From contig JAPWHF010000009.1 of NCBI GenBank assembly GCA_027214125.1, forward strand, positions 1-64,000: 64,000 nucleotides of DNA. The letters are read 5' to 3'. Position 1 is the stretch's first letter, and each line of letters begins with the position of its first letter. This document shows, one piece after another, positions 58,331-64,000 of the stretch. The notes below the pieces were generated by a model. That model was not told where the DNA came from, ran no database searches, and was given only the letters and a program-made list of their open reading frames with translations. The translations under genes were made by a program, and so were the position numbers. Source of the DNA: Zoogloeaceae bacterium G21618-S1. GTDB lineage: Bacteria; Pseudomonadota; Gammaproteobacteria; Burkholderiales; Rhodocyclaceae.

Positions 58331-59239
58331 TCAGTCGTAGCCGAGGCTCTTGAGTGCGCGCTCGTCGTCGGCCCAGCCTGACTTCACCTTGACCCAGACT
58401 TCAAGGTAGATCTTGGCGCCAAACAGCTCTTCCATGGCTTTGCGTGCTTCTGTTGAAATACGCTTGAGATGCTCGCCACCCTTGCCGATGACAATGCCCT
58501 TGTGTCCCGGCTTGTCGACGATGATGGCTGCATTGATGCGCCGCAGGCCGCCGTCGGCCTCGAAACGCTCAATTTCGACCGTCATGCCGTAGGGCAGTTC
58601 GTCGCCGAGCAAACGGAAAAGTTTCTCTCGCAAGAATTCGGCAGCGAGGAAGCGCTCGCTGCGATCGGTGACATCGTCCGGCCCGAACATCGGCGGACCG
58701 TCGGGCAGATAGCTACGCGACACTTTCAGCAAGGCGTCAACGTTCTTGCCACGCTCGGCTGACAAGGGCACCACCTCGGCAAAGGGGAAGGCACCACGGA
58801 TACGCTCAATGAACGGAAGCAGGCTGGACTTGTCGGCCAACGTATCGACCTTGTTGATTACGAGAATCACTTTGGCGTCGCGCGGCAGCAGTGCCACGAC
58901 TTGTTCATCTTCAGGGCCGAATTTTCCGGCCTCGATTACCAGATACACCAGGTCCACATCGGCAAGCGACTGCGTCACCGTGCGATTCATGGTGCGATTC
59001 AGTGCATTCTGGTGACGGGTTTGAAACCCCGGCGTATCGACAAAGACAAACTGCGCCGAGTCGTCGGTGAGGATGCCCGACACCCGATGGCGCGTGGTCT
59101 GCGCCTTGCTTGAGACAATGCTGACCTTGAGGCCGATCAGTCGATTCATCAGCGTCGACTTGCCCACATTGGGGCGGCCAACGATCGCGATGAAACCGGT
59201 ATGGAAGGCAGTGCCGTCCGGAGTGTGATTATCCTGCAT
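58331..59239 (-). CDS. era: GTPase Era
   Basis: A 302-residue essential GTPase that binds 16S rRNA during 30S assembly. It has GTPase motifs G1 [12 protein letters not shown], switch region [15 protein letters not shown]3 DTPGFQ and G4 NKVD. A C-terminal KH domain holds [14 protein letters not shown]. Start at 59239 ([20 protein letters not shown]) overlaps the rnc stop by about 11 bases, the usual rnc-era coupling. The frame upstream of this ATG is an rnc overlap, not coding. Confidence 0.97.
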   Translation of the reverse strand: MQDNHTPDGTAFHTGFIAIVGRPNVGKSTLMNRLIGLKVSIVSSKAQTTRHRVSGILTDDSAQFVFVDTPGFQTRHQNALNRTMNRTVTQSLADVDLVYLVIEAGKFGPEDEQVVALLPRDAKVILVINKVDTLADKSSLLPFIERIRGAFPFAEVVPLSAERGKNVDALLKVSRSYLPDGPPMFGPDDVTDRSERFLAAEFLREKLFRLLGDELPYGMTVEIERFEADGGLRRINAAIIVDKPGHKGIVIGKGGEHLKRISTEARKAMEELFGAKIYLEVWVKVKSGWADDERALKSLGYD

Positions 59240-59903
59240 GTTTTTCCAAGGTTTCCATGGCAAGCAGGGCCGCCTGCTGTTCTGCGGCGCGCCGGCTTGA
59301 GCCGATGCCCCGCGTTTGCAAGCCGCCATCGATGGTGCATTCGACATCAAATTGTTGCGCATGCGCCTCGCCGAGCGTGTCGACCAGACGGTACTTTGGC
59401 AATTGTTTCCGGCGCGCCTGCAGCCACTCCTGCAACCGGGTCTTCGGGTCTTTCAGGCTGGTGTTCGGATCCAGACTCGCCAGATGGGATTTGAACAGGT
59501 GATCGATCACGGTCTTGGCCGCGTCAAACCCCCCATCAAGATAGACCGCCGCGAACAAGGCCTCCAGCGCGTCGGAAAGAATCGAAGGGCGTTCGGCACC
59601 ACCGCTTTTCAGCTCACCCTCACCCAGACGCAGCACGGAGCCAAGTTCAAGGCTGGCGGCAATACCGTGCAGCGCATCCTGACACACCAACTGCGCCCGC
59701 AAGCGCGACAAATCGCCCTCGCGCAAATCGGGAAACCGTGAGAACAGCGCCAGCGCAACCACATGATTGACCACGCTATCGCCGAGAAATTCCAGCCGTT
59801 CATTGTTCGGCTGACCATAGCTGCGGTGGGTCAGCGCCTGACGCAGCCAGGTGGGATCTTTGAAACGGTACTCGAGCCGTTCTTGTAACGTATCGAAGGT
59901 CAC
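59229..59903 (-). CDS. rnc: Ribonuclease III
   Basis: A 224-residue double-strand-specific RNase for rRNA and mRNA processing. The catalytic signature is [15 protein letters not shown], with a second metal-site Asp/Glu in [16 protein letters not shown] and a C-terminal double-stranded-RNA-binding domain ([20 protein letters not shown]). Start chosen is GTG at 59903, giving the family's usual length of ~225; a GTG 11 codons upstream would overlap the DUF4845 gene. It is in the lepB-rnc-era operon. Confidence 0.96.
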   Translation of the reverse strand: MTFDTLQERLEYRFKDPTWLRQALTHRSYGQPNNERLEFLGDSVVNHVVALALFSRFPDLREGDLSRLRAQLVCQDALHGIAASLELGSVLRLGEGELKSGGAERPSILSDALEALFAAVYLDGGFDAAKTVIDHLFKSHLASLDPNTSLKDPKTRLQEWLQARRKQLPKYRLVDTLGEAHAQQFDVECTIDGGLQTRGIGSSRRAAEQQAALLAMETLEKHAG

Positions 59904-59913
59904 CCGACCACCA

Positions 59914-60282
59914 TCAAGAACCACCACGCAGCACACCGGTATCGAACTCGATGAGCAGACTCACGTTGCCGGCGATTGGGACTTTGCGTGCATAGCTCAC
60001 CGACATCTCGAATTTGTTGCCGCGCTTGACGATGAGCAGGTCGCGTCCCGTTACCGTGCGCACATCGCCGATGTAAGCCCGCTTATCGAAATCGGCACGC
60101 AACTGCGAAACCGGGGTTTCGGGCGACGGATTGGATTCGATGATCGCGTTCATGACCCGCTTCACCGCCATGTACTCGGTGACCACCGGTACCGTGCGCA
60201 TCCCGATCAGGAACAAAAAACCGAGAATGGCGCCAACGATCAGCACACCGATCAGGGATATCCCCGTTTGCTTGTTCTTCAT
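59914..60282 (-). CDS. DUF4845 family membrane protein
   Basis: A 122-residue protein with one N-terminal membrane helix whose start (MKNKQTGISLIGVLIVGAIL) resembles a type IV pilin N-terminus. It lacks the long pilin body. The periplasmic part has the DUF4845 pattern (RVMNAIIESN, RADFDKRAYI, FEMSVSYARKVPIAGNVSLL). DUF4845 genes sit between lepB and rnc in many betaproteobacteria, as here. Function unknown. It begins 11 bases after lepB. Confidence 0.92.
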   Translation of the reverse strand: MKNKQTGISLIGVLIVGAILGFLFLIGMRTVPVVTEYMAVKRVMNAIIESNPSPETPVSQLRADFDKRAYIGDVRTVTGRDLLIVKRGNKFEMSVSYARKVPIAGNVSLLIEFDTGVLRGGS

Positions 60283-60293
60283 GCGATAGCCCT

Positions 60294-61082
60294 TCAGTGG
60301 AAAAAGCCGATACGGCTCGGCTCATTGAAGTTGAACCAGATCATAAACGCTTTGCCGACAATATTCTGCTCTGGCACGAAACCCCAGAATCGGCTGTCGC
60401 TACTGTCGTCCCGATTATCGCCCATGACAAAGTAATGCCCCTCGGGCACCGTACAACGCACGCCGTTGTTAGTATAGGTACAGTTCTCTCGCTGCGGGAA
60501 CTGCCTGGGCTGCGGTACATATGCGGGTTTATCGGCATCATTCAGAAAGGCGTGCTCGACGTCACCCAGCTTCTCGCGAAATTGCGCGCTGGCATAGAGG
60601 CGATCGAGATGAACATACTCACCTTCAGACGATATCTCGAGCGGCTCACCATTGATCGTCAGACGCTTGTCAAAGTAAGCGATGGTGTCACCCGGCAGAC
60701 CGACAACACGCTTGATGTAATCGAGCGACGGATTCTCCGGATACCGGAACACCATCACATCGCCCCGCGCCGGCGTGTTCATATCAACAACCTTCTTGTT
60801 GATCACCGGCAGACGAATGCCGTAGGTGTACTTGTTGACCAGGATGAAATCACCCACCAACAAGGTTGGAATCATCGAGCCCGACGGGATCTTGAACGGC
60901 TCGACCAAAAAGGAACGCAAGAAGAACACCGCGAGAATGACCGGAAAAAAACTGGCGCCATATTCGACCCACCAGGGCTCACCCGCGCCTGGCGCGCGCA
61001 GCTTTCTCGCATAGAGTTTATCAAGCAGCCACAGCGCACCAGTCGCGACCAGCAGCAAAAAAAGGATCAGGGCAAAATTCAC
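60294..61082 (-). CDS. lepB: Signal peptidase I
   Basis: A 262-residue inner-membrane serine protease that removes signal peptides from exported proteins. It has membrane helices at the N-terminus and about residues 45-62. The catalytic Ser is in FKIPSGSMIPTLLVGDF and the Lys in DYIKRVVGLPGDTI. A C-terminal GDNRDDSSDSRFWGFVP box completes it. The start is GTG at 61082, with GGAG five bases upstream. It lies 28 bases after lepA, the classic lepA-lepB order. Confidence 0.96.
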   Translation of the reverse strand: MNFALILFLLLVATGALWLLDKLYARKLRAPGAGEPWWVEYGASFFPVILAVFFLRSFLVEPFKIPSGSMIPTLLVGDFILVNKYTYGIRLPVINKKVVDMNTPARGDVMVFRYPENPSLDYIKRVVGLPGDTIAYFDKRLTINGEPLEISSEGEYVHLDRLYASAQFREKLGDVEHAFLNDADKPAYVPQPRQFPQRENCTYTNNGVRCTVPEGHYFVMGDNRDDSSDSRFWGFVPEQNIVGKAFMIWFNFNEPSRIGFFH

Positions 61083-61110
61083 ATCGACTCCGGATTGCGT
61101 CCCAAAGAGG

Positions 61111-62907
61111 TTACTTGCTGTCGTCGGTACGCAGTACCGCGAGGAAGGCTTCCTGCGGAATTTCGACTGCACCGACCTGCTTCATCCGACGCTTGCCCGC
61201 CTTTTGCTTTTCGAGCAGCTTGCGCTTGCGGGAAATATCACCGCCATAACACTTGGCCAGCACGTTTTTGCGCAAGGCCTTGATGTTCTCACGCGACACA
61301 ATGGTCGATCCGATGGCCGCCTGTACCGCCACGTCAAACATTTGACGCGGAATGATGCCGCGCAGCTTGGCCGCCAGCTCACGGCCGCGGTAATGCGCAT
61401 TGGCACGGTGAACAATCACCGACAGTGCATCCACCTTCTCGCCATTGACCAGCATGTCCAGCTTGACCAGATCGGCGGCCTGATAGCAATGCAGCTCGTA
61501 GTCGAGCGAGGCATAGCCACGCGACACGGATTTAAGTCGATCGAAGAAGTCCATGACCACTTCGTTCATCGGAATGTCGTACACCAGCTGAACCTGCCGG
61601 CCGTGATAGCGCATATCCACCTGAGAACCCCGCTTCTGGGTGCACAAAGTGATGACCACGCCGACATATTCCTGCGGGAGATAAATGGTCGCGCGAATGA
61701 TCGGCTCGCGAATCTCATCCATCTTCGACGGATCCGGCAGTTTGGCCGGATTCTCGACCTTCATCACCGAACCGTCTTTCATCAGCACTTCGTACACCAC
61801 GGTCGGTGCCGTGGTGATCAGATCGATATCGAACTCGCGCTCGAGGCGCTCCTGCACGATGTCCATGTGCAGCAGACCAAGAAAACCACAGCGAAAGCCG
61901 AAGCCCAGGGCCTGGGACACTTCCGGTTCGAACCGCAGCGCGGCGTCGTTGAGCTGCAGCTTTTCGAGCGATTCACGCAATTGCTCGTATTCGTTGGACT
62001 CCACCGGATACAAACCGGCAAACACCTGCGATTTGATTTCCTTGAAGCCCGGCAAGGGCTTGTCGGCCGGGCGGGTTGCCAGGGTGACCGTATCGCCCAC
62101 CTTGGCGTCGGAAATCACTTTGATACCACTGATCACAAAACCCACTTCACCCGCCGACAGCGTTTCACGCACCAGCGATTTGGGCGTAAATACCCCAACC
62201 TGGTCGACCGGGTACTCCGCGCCATTGGCCATCAGCCGCATACGATCCTTGGCCTTGATGCTGCCGTCGATCACGCGCACCAAAATGACCACGCCTACAT
62301 AGCTGTCGAACCACGAATCAATGATCAAGGCTTTCAGCGGCGCCGTCGGGTCGCCCACCGGCGGCGGTACACGCCGAACCACGGTCTCGAGGATGTCGTC
62401 GATACCCAGACCGGTCTTGGCCGAACACAGCGTCGCTTCGGAGGCATCGACACCGATCACATCCTCGATCTCGGCACGCACACGCTCCGGGTCAGCTGCG
62501 GGCAAGTCCACCTTGTTGAGCACCGGAATCACTTCCAGATTCTGCTCAATCGCCGTATAGCAGTTGGCCACGGTCTGTGCCTCCACGCCTTGCGACGCAT
62601 CGACCACCAACAACGCGCCTTCGCAAGCCTGCAAAGAACGTGACACCTCGTAGCTGAAGTCCACATGCCCCGGAGTGTCAATCAGGTTGAACTGATAGAC
62701 CTGCCCGTCCTTGGCTGTGTAGAGCAAGGACGCGGTCTGCGCCTTGATGGTGATGCCACGCTCTCGCTCCAGATCCATCGAATCGAGCACCTGGGCGTCC
62801 ATCTCCCGGTCAGCCAGGCCGCCGCAGCGGTGGATCAAGCGATCCGCCAACGTCGACTTACCGTGGTCAATGTGGGCAATGATGGAGAAATTACGTATGT
62901 GGCGCAT
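61111..62907 (-). CDS. lepA: Elongation factor 4 (LepA)
   Basis: A 598-residue translational GTPase that back-translocates or helps ribosome biogenesis. G1 is [16 protein letters not shown]2/G3 are [10 protein letters not shown] and DTPGHVDF, and G4 is NKVD. The LepA-specific C-terminal domain ends in [20 protein letters not shown]. The start at 62907 ([19 protein letters not shown]) gives the exact family length; a longer frame upstream lacks support. It follows the glutaredoxin-like gene by 49 bases. Confidence 0.97.
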   Translation of the reverse strand: MRHIRNFSIIAHIDHGKSTLADRLIHRCGGLADREMDAQVLDSMDLERERGITIKAQTASLLYTAKDGQVYQFNLIDTPGHVDFSYEVSRSLQACEGALLVVDASQGVEAQTVANCYTAIEQNLEVIPVLNKVDLPAADPERVRAEIEDVIGVDASEATLCSAKTGLGIDDILETVVRRVPPPVGDPTAPLKALIIDSWFDSYVGVVILVRVIDGSIKAKDRMRLMANGAEYPVDQVGVFTPKSLVRETLSAGEVGFVISGIKVISDAKVGDTVTLATRPADKPLPGFKEIKSQVFAGLYPVESNEYEQLRESLEKLQLNDAALRFEPEVSQALGFGFRCGFLGLLHMDIVQERLEREFDIDLITTAPTVVYEVLMKDGSVMKVENPAKLPDPSKMDEIREPIIRATIYLPQEYVGVVITLCTQKRGSQVDMRYHGRQVQLVYDIPMNEVVMDFFDRLKSVSRGYASLDYELHCYQAADLVKLDMLVNGEKVDALSVIVHRANAHYRGRELAAKLRGIIPRQMFDVAVQAAIGSTIVSRENIKALRKNVLAKCYGGDISRKRKLLEKQKAGKRRMKQVGAVEIPQEAFLAVLRTDDSK

Positions 62908-62956
62908 ATTCACAACAAAAAAGGTGCCTTGCGGCACCCTCGTTTCCCGGGCGTAG

Positions 62957-63217
62957 TCAATCGGCGGATTCTATCGGAAATCGGGCCAAATAGGCACGCA
63001 GCGCCGCCTCGTCAAGATGGTAGTGGCACAACTCCTCGCCATTGTCCGCCAACAACACCGGCACCAACTCGCCCCAGCGTGCCTCCAGCGTCGCATCGCC
63101 ATCCACATCGATGACTTCGATCTCGACACCCGCCAGGTCTGCCAGCGGCCTGGCCGCCGCCAGCATGTCATCGCACAGATGACACCAACTGCGACTGAGC
63201 AATTGCAGCGCCCTCAT
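62957..63217 (-). CDS. Glutaredoxin-like (DUF836) small thioredoxin-fold protein
   Basis: An 86-residue protein with a thioredoxin-fold active site CHLC in [17 protein letters not shown], a cis-Pro turn [12 protein letters not shown] and a helical C-terminus. Glutaredoxin-like genes of this type commonly sit between the degP-like protease and lepA in betaproteobacteria. It overlaps the protease stop (TGATG) and is translationally coupled to it. A redox role is inferred; the substrate is unknown. Confidence 0.88.
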   Translation of the reverse strand: MRALQLLSRSWCHLCDDMLAAARPLADLAGVEIEVIDVDGDATLEARWGELVPVLLADNGEELCHYHLDEAALRAYLARFPIESAD

Positions 63218-64000
63218 CAACGGGCCTCGATCACCATAAAGCTGCGGCCAATACCGCGTTGCAACAAAACGGTCAGCGCCTCCTGCGGCCCCAGCTGCGC
63301 CAGGGCGGCATCCAGATCTTCAAGCTTTCGCAGTGGCGTTTGCCTGCCGGCAGTCACCGACGCCACCAATAAATCGCCCTCGCGCAAGCGTGCACGCGCG
63401 GCCGGGCCTTCAGCCTTCTTGACCTCAAGCCCCCACTGGGCACCCAGTGTCTTTAGCCTGGCGCCATTGGGCTCTGACAAACTCAGCCCGCGCCGGGCCA
63501 GATCATTCAGCTTGGGCGGAATACGCCGCTGCGGCGGCGAACTCTCGGCATTCGGCCAGTGCCCTAATGTAACGGTCAACTGCTGGCGTGTGCCATCGCG
63601 AATCACTTCCATCGGCACTTCCCTGCCTGGCGCCATGCGCGCCACAATGCGCGGCAAATCGTCGGAACGCAGAACCGGCGTATCACCAAAACCTGCGATC
63701 ACGTCACCCACCATCACGCCGGCGTGCAACGCCGGGCTATCGGGCTCGACCATCCCAACCAAAGCGCCATCGAGCGATGGCAGACCGAAAGCGCTTGCCA
63801 GTGCAGGCGTCACCTCCTGAATACCTACGCCAATCCGCCCGCGCGCCACCTTGCCCGAGCGCCTGAGTTGGGACTGGATTTCCATGGCAACATCGATCGG
63901 AATCGCAAACGACACCCCCATAAAACCGCCCGTTCGGCTGTAAATCTGGGAATTAATACCCACGACTTCGCCGGCCAGATTGAACAGCGGCCCACCAGAG
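63217..64000 (-). CDS. DegP/MucD-type periplasmic serine protease, C-terminal part (5' end outside the window)
   Basis: The gene runs off the right edge. The frame is open to base 64000 and begins there with SGGPLFNLAGEVVGINSQIY, the loop holding the catalytic Ser, so the protease domain's N-terminal two thirds are missing. The visible 260 residues contain the end of the trypsin fold (GVSFAIPIDVAMEI) and two PDZ domains (around GRIGVGIQEVTPALASAFGL and GARLKTLGAQWGLEVKKAEG). It is likely the MucD/DegP-like protease that follows rpoE-rseA-rseB in betaproteobacteria; those genes would lie to the right. Function is envelope protein quality control. Confidence 0.9.
   Translation of the reverse strand, partial: SGGPLFNLAGEVVGINSQIYSRTGGFMGVSFAIPIDVAMEIQSQLRRSGKVARGRIGVGIQEVTPALASAFGLPSLDGALVGMVEPDSPALHAGVMVGDVIAGFGDTPVLRSDDLPRIVARMAPGREVPMEVIRDGTRQQLTVTLGHWPNAESSPPQRRIPPKLNDLARRGLSLSEPNGARLKTLGAQWGLEVKKAEGPAARARLREGDLLVASVTAGRQTPLRKLEDLDAALAQLGPQEALTVLLQRGIGRSFMVIEAR

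Noticed and set aside
61204-62643. 479-codon plus-strand ORF antisense to lepA
   Set aside because: Shadow frame of a highly conserved gene; no start signal and no recognisable domain.

Overview
The window is high-GC proteobacterial chromosome, about 60-65% GC by eye. Gene order and protein types point to a betaproteobacterium, most likely in the Rhodocyclales (Azoarcus/Thauera/Denitromonas-like). Supporting evidence is the tig-clpP-clpX-lon-hup-tRNA-ppiD block, the degP-like/glutaredoxin/lepA/lepB/DUF4845/rnc/era/recO/pdxJ/acpS/nagZ/uvrC/pgsA/tRNA string, and hpnCDE. The genus is an inference from gene order and protein resemblance. No rRNA, CRISPR array, intact insertion sequence or prophage was seen.

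Layout. (1) 1-2713: the 3' end of a type VI secretion VgrG with a transthyretin-like tail, then a putative membrane-active or polymorphic-toxin effector, then a lower-GC gene that is probably its immunity protein. (2) 2955-9392: an HD phosphohydrolase, a zinc-ribbon/membrane-anchored trypsin-like protease, and a peptide-type ABC importer (lipoprotein plus two permeases, no ATPase). (3) 9727-10518: fabI with a clear -10 box and a terminator pair. (4) 10657-19064, minus strand: proteostasis block tig, clpP, clpX, lon, hup, tRNA-Val, tRNA-Asp, ppiD. A textbook-like sigma-32 promoter lies before lon and a strong sigma-70 promoter before hup. (5) 19417-25243: prkA-yeaH-spoVR stress operon followed by an HDOD signalling protein. 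(6) 25304-28382: tRNA-Leu and hpnC-hpnD-hpnE, the three-step squalene pathway. (7) 28431-33234: a hypothetical lower-GC gene, the divergent pair ybbA/tesA whose start codons overlap, the divergent selenium pair selD/mnmH, and a methyltransferase. (8) 33409-46851: a multi-PAS histidine kinase, an ADP-forming acyl-CoA synthetase/GNAT fusion, tag, a mutarotase, tex, an ArsC-like protein, a cysteine-depleted Hsp33, minCDE and tRNA-Leu. (9) 47118-52481: yghU and a FrnE-like DsbA protein under a TetR-type regulator, then small DNA/unknown genes and an alkaline-phosphatase-superfamily enzyme. (10) 52567-64000: three tRNA genes (Gly-Cys-Gly), pgsA, uvrC, nagZ, acpS, pdxJ, recO, era, rnc, DUF4845, lepB, lepA, a glutaredoxin-like gene and a degP/mucD-type protease cut by the window end. 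These run on the minus strand, largely with overlapping or tightly spaced ends.

Most of the window is housekeeping. The parts most worth a second look are: the T6SS vgrG-effector-immunity trio at the left edge; the Hsp33 homologue that lacks all four redox-switch cysteines; the protease with a helical insertion of roughly 90 residues between its catalytic His and Asp; a hairpin plus tiny leader ORF covering the tag ribosome-binding site; and the ybbA/tesA CATG start-codon overlap. All calls come from reading the sequence; no database search was run.
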